Assembly (NCBI GenBank): GCA_001600875.1
Contig: BCLD01000012.1
Location: 298,978-362,977, forward strand
Origin: Solicoccozyma terricola
Taxonomy: Eukaryota > Basidiomycota > Tremellomycetes > Filobasidiales > Piskurozymaceae
Direction: 5' to 3'
DNA: 64,000 bases
Made by a program: the position numbers and the translations under genes. A model generated the notes under the pieces. It was not told the origin of the DNA. It saw only the letters and a program-made list of their open reading frames with translations, and ran no database searches. This document shows positions 1-12,099 of the stretch, piece by piece; positions within the stretch are counted from its first letter, which is position 1, and every line of letters starts with the position of its first letter.

Positions 1-239
1 AATACACTGTGGGAGATAGTCTGGACAGCGTAGAAGTCTCGAACCCATTTTACGACTATATACGACCTGATCTCATCAATCTTTTCATCACAAATGAGTA
101 AGATCTATACAGTACTCGTCTCCTTGTCGAAATTATACTGACCCCCGTTCGATTTGTCACTTGCAGAGGCGACCACAGCCCCGTCACCGCGTACCGCATC
201 ATCAAGGACGCTTATGACGATGAAGATGCTTCATTATAA
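1..239 (+). CDS. GCD7: Translation initiation factor eIF2B subunit beta, C-terminal end (partial)
   Basis: This is the 3' end of a gene that enters from the left edge. Reading from base 3 gives a peptide ending in FYDYIRPDLINLFITN. A phase-2 intron (98-166, donor GTAAGA, acceptor TTGCAG) then joins it to a last exon reading EGDHSPVTAYRIIKDAYDDE and stopping at TAA 237-239. The pattern 'P.(F/Y)DY..P(E/D)LI.LFI(T/S)N.G..(A/S)P...YR' is the C-terminus of eIF2B-beta (GCD7 in yeast, EIF2B2 in human), part of the regulatory core of the guanine-nucleotide exchange factor that recharges eIF2 in the cytosol. The alpha and delta paralogues end differently ('TPSAVSDELI'), which favours beta. Only about 55 residues are visible. 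The gene converges on GUF1, with 71 bp between the two stop codons. Confidence 0.8.
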
Positions 240-310
240 TTGCATGAGCATGTACAAGGAGCGAGTAATCTTGCATAAGAACGTAAATGTCGTGAGGGTA
301 TTGCCAGTTC

Positions 311-3300
311 TCATACTTTACTTGGCCTGCTACTAAGTATTTCATAAAAGGCGCTCTGAGGGATGTCGATGTTTCCAATGCCAAGCCGTTTCAGTTTGGC
401 TTTGCCTCGCTTCTGCTTTTCCAAGTGTTTCATCTGGGGAGCTAGAATGAGCGAGGTGCCCGTCTTGGTTTCATCGAGGCAACTTACTTTTCGTTCGTAA
501 TGTCCTAACCGAGGCGAGTGGTTGTCAACTTCTTGTATCGTGTCAATAGAACACCGTCAATCTCACCTCCGTAAAGACCCGCTGTGACATCTTTTCGCAT
601 GGCCGATAGACTACAAAAACGACGTTAGTTCCAGCCGTCGGATTTTACGCTACCGCCACGGACCTCTCGCGAGCGATGACCTTGGTGCCTATAGCAGCCT
701 GAATTGCCACCGTAAAGAGCTGCCTGGGGACAATGCCCTCTAAAGGAGCACACAGCGATCAGCTTTGACCTCCTTCTGATTAGACGGGAGACAACTTGCT
801 AAGCTTCTTGACCCACTCCCGGCCAATCTTGACCGCGGCAGACCTATGTACGATCACTAGGATCGGCAAAGCAGCAGGAATAAGCCCGTGCGAGACTCTT
901 GTTGCAGGCGCTAAGCTCACTGGCTAAAGCATCGACTGGATCTCCGTTTAACATCAAGTTCAACCTAATGAGATCGCTCGCCTCATAGCCGGCAGCCTCG
1001 TAGTCGAAGGTCGCATACCCGGAGGTCAATGACTTCAAGTGACCATAGAAGTCCACGACCGTCTCGCTCAGTGGGATTGAATATCGAAGCACAGAGCGGT
1101 CGTCTACCTCGAGTGTCTTGTGCTCAAGCAGAGTTCCACGTCGCTCGCTGCAGAGCTGCATTACCGCTCCGACATGATCTGCGAGTGTATGAAAGGAGTG
1201 TCAGAAATGAAAGTGGATCCAGAGGAAAAATCCCTACCGTTGTTCGTTATGATGGTGGCCATGACTAGCGCAGCGCATGAGGTATCGTCAGTTAACGACG
1301 CCATCGCACCGTCTGTCCAGGTTTGTGCTCACCAACGGGTTCTTCCACCATAGCTATTCGACCAGTCCGGTCAATGTGGTCGGGGAAATCCGCGGGATTG
1401 GAAATTATGGTAGTGTGACCATCCTTGTGTGTGACTGTGACGATGAGAGGGAACTGTCAAATCACCAGCGTCTAAGGGGCTGGGCTAGCTTACGTCGATA
1501 TGGAACTGAGGGAGCGGTAACGATGACATTGGAAGAGTACTCGTCCTCCAGCCTTTGCCGGAAGACGTCAAGGTGAAGGGAACCGAGAAAACCCAAACGA
1601 CAGCCTTGACCCAAGGCAGCAGAGCTTTCTCGTTGTACCGTCACTGCGGAATGGGCAGTTTAGCGCATGTGAGGTTCAACAGAGGATAAAGTCCTTACCA
1701 CTTCTGTCCGTCAGGGTAAGCTGAATGGAGTCGGGTCGGGTCAGAGGAAATAGAAGGGGAAGTGACTGAGCCGGCAACACTTACCCTGCCTATGGATTCC
1801 TCCATCTTTGCAAAATCGTTTGATTCGAGGGGGAATATACCAGCAAACACCATCGATTGCATGGGTTTGCTGCCTGGTAGTGGTGGTACGTCATGCCCGA
1901 CTCTGGAGATCGTATCGCCCACGAACGCATCTCCCGGATCTTTCATATTGCACGTAATGTAGCTGGCCATAAAAGTTCAACGTAGAGGTCGCGGAGGGTG
2001 AAATGTGAAGAAGCTCTCACCCGACTTGTCCAGCCTGAAGCACATCTACTGGGGTCTCCTCGGGGTGAAGAATACCAACATCGAGGACCTCGTATCTTTT
2101 GCCCGACAGCAGACTAGAGATCTTGTCGCCTTAGAGGAAGGAAAAAGCGTTGTGAGTCCAGTATGCTGACTTTGTTTCACTACCAAAGCCCACCTCGGCG
2201 AATCGAGCCGCTATAAAGACGGACAAGTGAGATAACACCACGGAATCTATCGAAGCTGAGAAAGAGTGGTCGGCAGACGTTTATAGAGACACAAGGACCG
2301 ACCCTTTGACTTACTAAGTGTCCACTACAAGCGCCTGCAAGCGGTCTGATGCATCCGGTACACCTGCAACTGCAGCACCTGCAACGGTAGAGTCCACCAG
2401 AGGTTGCGCCTTTGGGGGAGGAAGATAGTCGACAATTCCCTGCAAGACCTTATCAACTCCTAGACCACTCTTGGCGCTGATAAGCAGATGCCGTTCCTTT
2501 GGGATGCCGAGGGATTGTTCAATTTGTCTGGATACCGCTTCCGCATTAGCATGTGGGAGGTCGATCTTATTGATCACAGGCAAGACTTCAAGTGATAAGC
2601 TCTTGGCGATGTGGTGAACGGAAAGAGTCTGGGCTTGTATACCCTCTGATGTATCGGTACGTGAAGTGAGTCAGCTCACATTACTCGGCCGCATTGCTGC
2701 GTTGACCCTTAAACTCACGGCTAGCATCAACTATTAAAATGACGCCTTCACAGGCCATCAAGCTTCGAGACACTTCGAAGCTGAAGTCAACGTGCCCTGG
2801 AGTGTCCAAGATGTTGAGGAGGTATGTCTGTCCGTCTGTTGACTTGTAAAGCATCGAGACTGTTTGAGCTTTGACAGTGATGCCTGCGGAGTCGAAATTT
2901 CGTTAGGAAGCTGAAAAATAATCATCCAGATGATTCATCGTTACTCGCCTCTTTCCTTTTCCACTTTCAGCTGTCGGTCAATGAGCAGTCAATGAGCAAT
3001 CAATGAGAGGAGGGATGAGAAGGTTGTCACAACAATCTTGCTCACCTTGTCTAGCACCTGCGCCTCTCTGGGTCCAAAGCTTGCGGTTCCAGTCATTTGT
3101 AGTAGGCTGGCACCCCATTCATATCATTGTGAGCGAGACATCATTTCAGCAGCAAAGACCGGGAATACATACCGGTCAGCTAGTGTCGATTTGCCATGCT
3201 GTAAAAGTAAAGGGTTCAGCCATTGCTGGAACACAGAGTTAATGAGCACGAACGCACATCGATATGTGCTATGATGGATATGTTGCGGATCCGTTCCGGT

Positions 3301-3491
3301 GGGAATTGGGTCATGTCTACTGCTTCCTTGCTCGATGTTCCAACCTTTAACTTGGCCATGGCTACCGTAGATGAAGACGAGCTGCTTGCATGTCGAAATG
3401 TGTGACTGCTCCATCTACACCCCCGGAAAGAGAGGGGCGAGACTCGGAGTAGACAATTATAGGGCTGCCATGACGGGATGGTTCGCTGCAT
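311..3491 (-). CDS. GUF1: GUF1, mitochondrial LepA/EF4-type translation GTPase
   Basis: GUF1 is the mitochondrial counterpart of bacterial LepA/EF4, a ribosome-dependent GTPase of the matrix side that supports translation fidelity under stress. The chosen ATG (3489-3491) opens a basic, Ser/Arg-rich leader typical of a mitochondrial targeting signal. The conserved start [16 protein letters not shown] follows, then, after an intron, HGKSTLADR (P-loop), [18 protein letters not shown] (G3), NKIDLPHA (G4) and ISAKSG (G5). Further on are the LepA-type blocks [35 protein letters not shown] (read in two exons) and [19 protein letters not shown]. The C-terminus reads [17 protein letters not shown] and stops at 311-313. 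The gene is split by many introns. The one after ERG (2948-2884) starts with GC, not GT. It is divergent from THOC1 with 218 bp between start codons. Confidence 0.95.
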
Positions 3492-3709
3492 GACATGACC
3501 TGAGAGCACGTTGAGATGGTGGTGGCTCACGTTGAACTGCTCCAACCACCATCTATACGGCGACTTGCCAACTTTTGGGAAAAACAAACGAAAACCGCGG
3601 TGCGAAATGGAATTCCAGCGGTTTGATAGGGCATGTCGCAGTCGTGGTATTCAACTAGTTAACTGGCATTCATTCTGCACCTTCCCCTCCCACATCGACT
3701 CTCCTCACA

Positions 3710-6164
3710 ATGGCAGTCGATTTATCTGCTGCGTTGGTGTCTCAGCTTCAACAGGGGTGCCCCGCTTTCGTCGTCGTGGACGGCCTGCACGCCGCAGTCG
3801 ATCCAGCTATCAAACATCACGTCGAGCACGCCTGGCATAATGCGGCCCTCTTCGCACCCGGATCAAGCGATGAACTGGCTCGATCGACCTTGGAACTTGT
3901 CGGCAGAGAGTTGCTTTGGAACGCAGCGGTGCGTTTCGAGCCTATCCAACTCGTCGAAAACTGCTGACACCCTCCACTGCAGTACTCGGAACCCACTGAA
4001 CAATTTGGTGGGCCAGAATGGCAAGCCTATGAGTCCCGCCTGCTGTCTGCGTTAGAGGCGACTTTGATTCTGCTGGAGGTGGCGAGTCGTGAGTATCAAA
4101 CTAGATGTAAGGGTCCCACATTTCTGACCTTCCTACTCCATCAGACGATTCCTCGTCCGGCAAAGCCGTGTCACTCGACGCTGGGGCAGTCTTCTTACCT
4201 CTCTTTGAAGAGACTATCGATCTGACCAGCAACCAAAGTTGGGCCATCCTCTTCGCCTTCCTCGAAAGCCGCCGAAAAAGGCTGACGCAAGTGAGGCAAA
4301 GCTTCCTGCCATTGACATTGCGTTGACTTTGCTAATGTTGTTTCCTCAATTCGCAGAATATGCAACCTAACAAGGGCAAAGCCTTGACTCTCCTGAGAAC
4401 GCTCAACACCCTTCTAAAGCTCCTTTGTCGATCCACTCTTGATCATGGTGACATCAACAACAGCCAAGTCAAGCTTCGCGCTAGAATACACATTTGCATG
4501 GCGAATGTGTACGGAATTACAGATCCTAGTGGAACAAACTCTCGCGGAGACTTTGCTCCATTACCTCGCGGTTTCGAACACGTAGGTCAAATAGCCGAGG
4601 ACATTCAGATGAAAGACGAGACGGATCAAGGCACCCGGGGTTCGACAGATTCAGGTGAGCAGGCTTTCTATCAATGGCAGCTGTTACTGCTCTTCACTGA
4701 CGCACTGGATGCGGGTCACAGGCGATGCAGAATACTTTCAAGCCATCGCCACGCTGCAACGGTATTTCTCACAACCGTCTCTCATCGTCCAGAACAACGT
4801 GGGAGGTGGCATCGCTGATTTCAAGGCGAATGCTGATCTTGTCCTTCGCCGCCTGTTCCATGAGACGGCACAACCAAGCTCAATATCACAAAGCCATCTT
4901 GCCGGGACGGGCTGGGATCGAGTTGATTTAGCCGCTGTCGAACTTTTACCCTTTCAAGTGAGGCTGTGTCTGCTGTTCCAGTCACCTGAATCGAGGAAAA
5001 AGCCACTGAACCCTGCTTTATCACATTTCCAGCTAAGCAATCCCACTTTCCGCAGGCAATTGCTAGCTCAATTCCTTCTTTTCCTTCAAATACTTACACA
5101 ATTGAATCCGGAGGAGAAGTCCAAGCACCCCCGTCTGATGTTGTTTCCCCCGACGTTTTCGCTGGTTGCAGAAGACGTAGGCTGTTGGCGAATCATGCAT
5201 TTGAGCATAGCATTATGCTGATGTGTTTCACGCAGGTTCAATGGGCTCGAGCGAAATTCGCTGAGATTCGCGACGACTTGGTCAAGATGGGACCAGATGG
5301 CAGACAATTTGATCGATTCCTGCGTCGAGTAGTAACGCACGACAGACACCATGTATGAATTGACTGCTTGACGGCTTCCGACTCCTACTGCAGGATTCCC
5401 TACTGAATCTCTGACCCGCAGGCGATCTGGAAGTCTCTCGGCGCCTACTCCTTTGAGTTGGAACCACAGGACGTCGACTGCGTTGATGCGGCGGAGCAGT
5501 CCGCGCAAACGAACCTCAAAGCGAACATCAAACCATATCAATGGTCGTCTGGCACACCGGCGTTGACGCAAATGGATCGAGACCCTCTGAAGAGCGTCGA
5601 TCAACTCCAGAAACACAGCATGTGAATGGCAGTGAGGTTCAATTGCACATTGCGGATGCTGAACAACTTCATATTCCGTCAGGAATCTCACTTTGGAGAC
5701 TTTGAAGCGCGAATACGACGAACAGGAACTAGAAGAGGACTTTGAGGTTGGTAAACAGGCCGCTGCCGAAAGCAAGGAGGCATCGGCCCCGCTTACGCCA
5801 TATCTGGAGGTGAGCTCCTCACTGCGGTTCCCAAGCAGTGTCTAGTGATTTGACGATATTCGATCTACAGAACAAAGCGTCTCTTTCGTGGCGGGCTCTC
5901 CGTCTGATCGTCTCGTCCAATTTGGCTGCTTTTGAACAGACACCTAAGGGTGATCTACCTACGCTACATTCTGTGATCACCGGAACGAAGGCAGCAAAGA
6001 CCGAGAAAGACCTTGCGGTGCAAGCTGTCGAAGCAGTTGAGACGGCCGAACCAGAGAATGGCGCAGAGGCTGTAGACGTTGATATGAAGCCCGAGGCGTC
6101 GATTGAGGTAGAAGCGAACATGCAAGTGGACGATAGTGGCGATATCATCGAGCAATCCGCCTGA
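3710..6164 (+). CDS. HPR1: THO complex subunit 1 (HPR1/THOC1)
   Basis: This is a nuclear THO complex subunit, which couples transcription elongation to mRNA packaging and export. The start ATG is 3710 (MAVDLSAALVSQLQ). After introns the protein reads ETIDLTSNQSWAILFAFLES, then a helical block with LRTLNTLLKLLCRST and ICMANVYGITDPSGTNSRGD. That order matches the THOC1 pattern 'LLR.CNDLLRRLS...F.ARLFPLSEKSGLN'. Next come AEYFQAIATLQRYFSQP (THOC1: 'YRNFWSLQDYF') and a region after THDRHHAIWKSLGAYSFE. Near the C-terminus is NKASLSWRALRLIVSS, matching the 'Y.WRALRLLARRSP' motif of THOC1. The tail is acidic and Ala/Glu-rich and ends at TGA 6162-6164. At least six introns are present. It is convergent with the aminotransferase (42 bp apart). 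The call rests on pattern matches recalled from the family; length (about 700 codons) is in the expected range. Confidence 0.85.
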
Positions 6165-6206
6165 AAAATGATGCATTATCTATGTTGAAAATACAAATCT
6201 ACAAGT

Positions 6207-7772
6207 TTAGTGTCCATATGCCTTGTTCAATGCCTCTAGTCGTGGTCTAAGTTGCATGACCGCGGCATCATCCACGTTGGCGACAGCGAATCTGGCGTGG
6301 GAGGATCGTTGGTCAGATGGGGGTCACGCATTTTGGCATTGTCCACAGCTCCCAACCTACCTGATCCAGCGATCTGATGTTAGCGGGCTTTTTTCCTGGA
6401 TTAACTTTGCTTGCTCTGGAGTTCCGTCTTCTGGCATGAAGAAGGAACCTGGCAATGTGATTACACCGAACTCCTCCCCCAGTTTCCGACTGACTTCAGC
6501 TGATGGCACAGATTCGTAGGGGTGTTTGACGTAACTGTAGAAACCGCCATGTGAGGCCACCTGCCATCCGGGGACACCCTCGATTTGATCCTTGAATAGG
6601 TCTAGTCGGTTTGCAATCTTGCGGCCGGTGGCGACGAGATCGTGGCGCAATGTTGCCAGCAGAGGTGCGATAGCAAGTTGAGGTGGCCTTGGAGCGCAGA
6701 TCTATTCCTAAAGGATTCAGGTATGGGGACTGACGGTTGAAAGACTTCCCTCTCACCTGCAGGCAATCTAGTACCTTCGTAGCATGGCGGCACATGGCCT
6801 GGCCACCTACCAACCCTCCCAGTCTGTGTCCTGGTATCTTGTACGACTTGCTGAAGGAGAAGACGGATACGACTGTGTCCTCCCAGTCTGGCCGTTCGAA
6901 CAGCCGATGGGGTTTGCCACGGCTGCCATCCACTTCCAGCTTGACGAAATCGCGATAGGTCTCGTCCACGATGAGTGCTATTTGCCGGTTCCTGGCGAGG
7001 TCAGCAAACTCTTCGAGGAGATCCGGGCTATAGGTCGTTCCCGTGGGGTTGTTCGGCGTACTGGGGTCTCCAACGCGCTAATCAGCAGTGGGTGAGGTGA
7101 GGTGAAGAATTGACCTTGACATACACGAGCAGAATCCCTCGAGTCTTCGGCGTTATCAAAGCTTCTGCCGCCTTTACGGACGGGAGAAAGTCGTTGTTTG
7201 GATCTAGTGGGAGAGGTACAACCTCGATGCCCAGCATCTGGCACCCCATCAGAGCGTTGAAGTACTGTTAAAGGCACAGTGTAAGTAGGGCCGCGAAAGC
7301 CAGCAGTTCTTGAACCCACCCATGGGATCGGAATGATGAGCTCGTCACCACGCTCGCAAATGCTCATGATTGCTGTCACTACCATGGTACATGACAGCTA
7401 AGTACCAAGGCAATCAAAAGAGTATTACTTGCACTCACTGTAGGCAGCGTTTGCCCCTCCTGTTATGAAAATATTTTCTGCCGAGACACCATCCTTCGAT
7501 CCCCACTTATAGATGTCCTCCATCTCATCAGCCATCATTTTCCTCAGCTGAGGTTCGCCCGCAATCGCACCATATCCTGCAGACGCTGGATCGGCGCTGG
7601 CTACCGCCAACCCCTGGAGGACTTCTTGACATGGGGGATCGCCAGGGACGCCTTGGCTGAGGTTGAGCAGAGGGCCTGCGCTGTTGTCGTAGGTCTGGAT
7701 CCATGCTTGTGCCTTGGGAATGGGTGGAAGTATGGTGGTTGCGACCGCGCGGGACAGAGTGAACGGTGGCAT
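6207..7772 (-). CDS. Class I/II PLP-dependent aminotransferase
   Basis: This is a fold-type I aminotransferase. The ATG at 7770-7772 gives MPPFTLSRAVATTILPPIPK, then LNLSQGVPGDPP and GYGAIAGEPQLRKMMADEM, the usual substrate-entry region, and ENIFITGGANAA. After introns come ERGDELIIPIPWV, IVDETYRDF (the PLP-ring aspartate/tyrosine block) and SFSKSYKIPGHRLGG, where the lysine of SKSYK is the expected Schiff-base residue and the arginine of GHR the usual phosphate contact. The C-terminus has GFYSYVKHPY and EFGVITLPGSFF, then MQLRPRLEALNKAYGH before TAA 6207-6209. Length (about 420 residues) fits the family. The substrate cannot be told from sequence alone; fungal relatives are annotated broadly as aspartate/kynurenine/DAP-like aminotransferases. 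It is divergent from TSP2. Confidence 0.85.
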
Positions 7773-7972
7773 GCTGGCAGAACTGGTAAGACGAGGAGGA
7801 TGCTCCTCCCTTCCTAGGAACGGATTGGTGACTGCTATACTGGATCTCTTCGGCGGTGCGCCGTAGTCACGTGGCGGCGGCTGGAATTGCTTATGTCAGC
7901 AACACGGACATCAGCCACCCGGATCGACGGACATGGGAGACCACCTCCTCGTCCTCCTCCTGGCCCGTCAGC

Positions 7973-8033
<61 letters not shown>

Positions 8034-8079
8034 GCCCATCCTCCTATTCCCTCCAGTTCGCACTACTTCCTTTCCAGCC
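7773..8079. promoter_or_regulatory. Divergent intergenic region (aminotransferase / TSP2) with a 58-C run
   Basis: This 307-bp spacer lies between two divergent start codons and must hold both promoters and 5' leaders. Its main feature is an uninterrupted run of 58 C at 7974-8031 on the TSP2 sense strand. The run is followed by GGGCCC and a pyrimidine-rich stretch ending in CCCTCCAG (about 8047-8054). That end looks like a 3' splice site, so the run may lie in a 5'-UTR intron of TSP2. A possible donor GTGCGC lies at about 7855. An in-frame upstream ATG at 7933 would read straight through the run as polyproline into the TSP2 frame. Confidence 0.6.
7974..8031 (+). repeat. C58 homopolymer
   Basis: The sequence shows 58 consecutive C residues with no interruption, flanked by GTCAGCA on the left and GGGCCC on the right. 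It is the longest fully sequenced homopolymer in the window. The assembled length may be inexact, because runs of this size are hard to sequence. It sits on the sense strand of TSP2. Confidence 0.95.
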
Positions 8080-9782
8080 ATGGCTCGTAGCAGCGCCTCG
8101 GAGGATGCGGCCAACATCTCCTACTCGCCTTCCTACAACTCCCACCTCTCCTCTGCAGAGTCCAACGCCCACCTCAACACCGAGCCGCCGCAACAATACA
8201 TGGACAATCCCCCCCTTACACAGCAACAACGCGCTTCTTCCGCTCGTTTCGTCTCGCCGTTTGCTAACGATGCGGCTGTCCTGTCATCGGACCAGAATCG
8301 CCATCTCGGAATGGGCAGCGAAGAGCTCGCCCCACCATCCCTTCCATTCGCTGACTCCTCATCGGCGCGACCTCCTTCTGTCAACTCTGACTCACGCTCA
8401 GCCAAGACCACCTCCCTCTCCATCAACTATGTGCCCACAAAGTTCACAAAGCTGCACGAGTCTGGTGTATGGCAACATCGCCAGCCCAAGCAGGGTGGTG
8501 GACGTGAAGCTTTCGCCGATAACGCCGGGCGCATGGGAGAGGGTGAACCCACCACTTTCCAGGCAGGGACGAGCAGGAAGAAGGCAAAGCTGAGATGGAA
8601 CAGGTTCAAATGGGCTTTGTTTGTGACCAACAGCGCTGTAAGTGTATGGTGGATGCAGCGAGGACCCCACTGCAAACTGGCACTAATACATTCAAGATCC
8701 ACAACTCCAGTGTTTCTTATACGGTTTAGCTGGTCTGATACTCGCATTGATGGTATGGTTCGATATATTCTACCGATCAGACGTCCTTCGAGTTGCCAAC
8801 CGGACCGAACTCATCCGTGAGTCACTGGATGTTAGTCGTCGAATCTTACCTTTCCACAATCTGACCGCCGGCGCTTCCAATTCTCCAAAGTCTCCACCAC
8901 CGCCGGTGCGTTAACTGTCTTCACCTCCCTCATCGGCTTTGCCGGCATCATTCTCAACAACCGACCGTTCTTGGCCGTCTACAACATCCTCCTCTGGGTT
9001 TGTCTGGGTCTTATTGTCGCGCCTGGTTACCTCACCTACAAACAGCGGACGTTCAATCTGGAAGGAAAGTTGAACGCGCAATGGAGTAGATATCTTGGTC
9101 TGCAAGGACGTCTCCGGGTTCAGAATGCCGTAAGTCTCGTCTCATATTGGGCTCGTCAAGGTATACCTGGAGAGCGCGCACGAGTGACTAACGTCCACTC
9201 TGCGATTATTTACCCCAGCTCACCTGCTGCGGGTATTACTCACCATTCGTAGAAGCAACCGCGTCTAATCTCTGCTACGCAAGATCCATCCTCCCAGGCT
9301 GCAAGGGACACTATCTCCGATTCGAGCGCAATGTCCTCCAGTACTGGTACATTGCATCTTTTTCACTTGTTCCCGTGCAAATCTGCGTGATCATCACCGC
9401 GCTGTTATCAAGCTTGCACGTCACGTATCGATTTGGAAAGGGTTTGACGCCCAAGCGATATCGATTAGATTTGAACACCATGAACGTTCTGATGGAAGAA
9501 TATAGCAGGTGGGTGGACTAAGCTTTTCTCTTGCAACAAAATCTTGCAGTCCCTGACATTCTTCTCGCAATAACCAGTCAAATCGCTGGGATGTATGGTC
9601 CCGATGTCGCTCAAGAAGCGCTTGTCAGATCTTCCTCCCATCTCAGTCTCGATGAGAAGAGTGGATACTTGCAACCAGATCAACAATCCAGCCATGGGCT
9701 GTCCACGGGCATAAGCAATATATCGTACGCTACACATCGACCTACGGCTGGCTTCCGAGAACGGTTAAATCCCTTCAATTAA
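8080..9782 (+). CDS. TSP2: Tetraspanin (TSP2-type)
   Basis: This is a four-pass membrane protein of the tetraspanin family, organiser of plasma-membrane microdomains. The ATG at 8080 (MARSSASEDAANISYS) opens a polar, Ser/Pro/Gln-rich cytosolic N-terminus of about 180 residues. TM1 follows at KWALFVTNSA with a region spanning the next intron (SYTVLAGLILALMVWFDIFY). TM2 and TM3 are LTVFTSLIGFAGIILNN and FLAVYNILLWVCLGLIVAP. The large loop holds LTCCGYYSPF, the diagnostic CCG motif, plus further cysteines in SNLCYARSILPGCKG. TM4 is YIASFSLVPVQICVIITALL. The cytosolic tail ends FRERLNPFN at TAA 9780-9782. The long N-terminus fits basidiomycete TSP2 rather than the short ascomycete PLS1. It is convergent with CSN3. 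Confidence 0.88.
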
Positions 9783-9950
9783 CGTGCGCAAAAGGTCACC
9801 GAGGTGTACCACGGACGGTGTCTTGACGAAGCAATATGTATCTCTTACTTTTCAATATGCTGATGTTATCAAAACGTGATCCAAAACATGTGGTCGTAAT
9901 GTATATCGTGACAGAGCTCGTTAAATAACGGACAACAAAAGGTCCTCTCA

Positions 9951-12099
9951 TCAAAATCCCATGTCGGTCCAGTCAGCACCCACGCCCTTCATTGGAACTC
10001 GACCATCTTGGAAGTTCCCGAGCTCAGGAGCCGTTGGTTGTTCGGAGCGGACGCCCTGAGGAATAGATCCCATCAGCATCTTGGTAATCATTGAGAAATC
10101 CACCGTCCAATTCACCTGCTTCATCCAATTAGCGTTCATCGCTAGTTGACGGTCGTGGGAGGCGAAGCGAGAAGCAGATTCATCAGCGTTTCTGATGAGC
10201 ATGTCTAGCTTCTGGATCGTTTCTGGCGCGTTGTGCTGTTCCGGATCATCGAGAAAAGTGAGATATGCTGGTGTCTTGTCGGAGGCGGGAGTGATCGATG
10301 CGTGGAGTAAGCGACGCCTTATCTATTGCGACGAGTGAGTAAATGCGTGATCATTACATTCGGCACAACTTTGAAACGCACCATTGAGGCGATCATAGTG
10401 GAAATCTCTGCATCATTCATCTTTTCTCCAACTCGAACTTTGTCAGCTGTGTCTGCCAGAGAGAGCTTAACGTAGATCTTCTTGAGACTGAGCAATTTTT
10501 TCTCAGGCAGAGTTTGTACAACTAGCGTCACGAGACCAGTGTTGCCGTCCTGATTATGAGCAGCATTAGGGTAGAGTTCCAGTTCGTTGACAGAACGACG
10601 AACTCACGTCGCCCCATATTTCTGCTCCTTGGGAGGCAATCTCGTTGACCTTCTTGGCATCTAGCTGGCTGAACGCCGCAGCAAGATCAGTATAAGGTGC
10701 AGCGTGAGATTTGATGGCTCTTTGAACGGCTTGCGAGAGGTATCTAGGATACTGGAAGGCCTGACGACAGCAAAGGTAAAGGATTCGGTTGCATCCGTAT
10801 GAAGCGTATCAGAAGGATGCTCACCTCTCCAGTGAGCATGAGGTTGACGAGCGTGAGCTTCTTGTGCGCTGCGACCTGAATAGCAGATGCGGCATTTCCC
10901 GGAGCCGTAACAGTCTAGAAGCAATAACCCACGTCGGTATCAGATCTCGACCTATACCATTTCCGGCTCTTAAACGCACAATCTCGAGCATCCTCTTTGC
11001 TTCTTCGAATCCGCCATAAGCGAGCCAAAGCAACGCGCCGAGATAGTGATACGAGAGAAATTGAACGTATGTGATGTACTGCGTCGCATGAAAGGAGTGA
11101 CTCAGTGGTTCTATTTTTCAGAAGTATATCCAATCATGGCATACCGTGGGTATTTCTAAAAAGTCGTGTTGCAAAGCGCGTTCGCATTCTCGACCGTTGC
11201 CATGGAAAAGGGATTGCTGAAAGAAGAGAGATGTTGGGTAAGGTTTTGGTTGATTTCGCATAGCTCATTTGATAGCCGGACCGGCTGACACTACTAACCT
11301 CAATGAAGATGGTGTGAATGTTGGTGAATCTAGTTCCGTTAAAGCTAACGATCTCGAGGAGGTCGGCGACGATGGGTGCGACCTGTTGAGTCTGCAAAGT
11401 GACGATGTGAGTATTATTGATCCACCTGAGAACACTCGACTCACGACTCGATAGAGGTCTCCAAAATGATAAAGACCTCGAACGAGCTCCTCGACTGTTG
11501 TAGACATGTCACCACTCGAAGAGAATCAATGATCTGAACGTTGGGAGGACTTTCACTTGAGGCTCCTCCAAGAACTTACTTACCCTTATCTGGATGATCC
11601 CTAAAATCTTGAGGATTGCCATAAGAAACCAACTGTTGGCAGATGTGAAGCAAGCAGCGTGGCCAGTTGGAGGTAACGGGCTTCAGGCGGGAGAATCGTC
11701 GGCAGCTGAAAGTTGCGAGTTGCGAGGTGCGACCCGTCATCCGTCAGCCATCAGCCATGTTTACATCTGGACAACAGGTCGTACATACATTATGTAAAGC
11801 AGTACTAGGGATCTCTGACGTGTATGATCATTGGCGAAACTATTTGATTCCAACAGATCCTTCTCGATGTATGCCTCTTGTTGAGCGAGCGCGTCCGACT
11901 GCGCTGGCTTGCACAGCTCGAACGGATAACCAGAGAGACCGGCCATGAGCGGCTGAAGCCATTGCTGTGGGAGGTCAGGATGCATTTGGGGATTGCATTC
12001 CTTCTCTACCAGGTCGATAAGCTGGCGGAATGTACCGATGTTGGGAGGGTTGCCGAGGGGCGGAAGTGGAGGTCGGAAGGCGGCGTGTGGTTGAGCCAT
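9951..12099 (-). CDS. CSN3: COP9 signalosome subunit 3 (CSN3)
   Basis: This is a PCI-domain subunit of the COP9 signalosome, which removes NEDD8 from cullins. The ATG at 12097-12099 begins MAQPHAAFRPPLPPLGNPPN and reads on to TFRQLIDLVEKECNPQMHPD and a helical block ending in VLLYIM. Later exons give CQQLVSYGNPQDFRDHPDK, VEELVRGLYHFGDLYRV and TQQVAPIVADLLEIVSFNG, then LWLAYGGFEEAKRM and AHKKLTLVNLML. The C-terminal PCI/winged-helix part has SLKKIYVKLSLADTADKV and KMNDAEISTMIASM, matching CSN3 'LTKTFLTLSLQDMASRV' and 'MIEDGEIFA'. The tail has DDPEQHNAPETIQKLD, as in CSN3 'DNPEKYNNPAMLHNID', and ends at TGA 9951-9953. It is divergent from PDS5. UBC12, the enzyme that adds NEDD8, lies 28 kb to the right. 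Confidence 0.85.
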
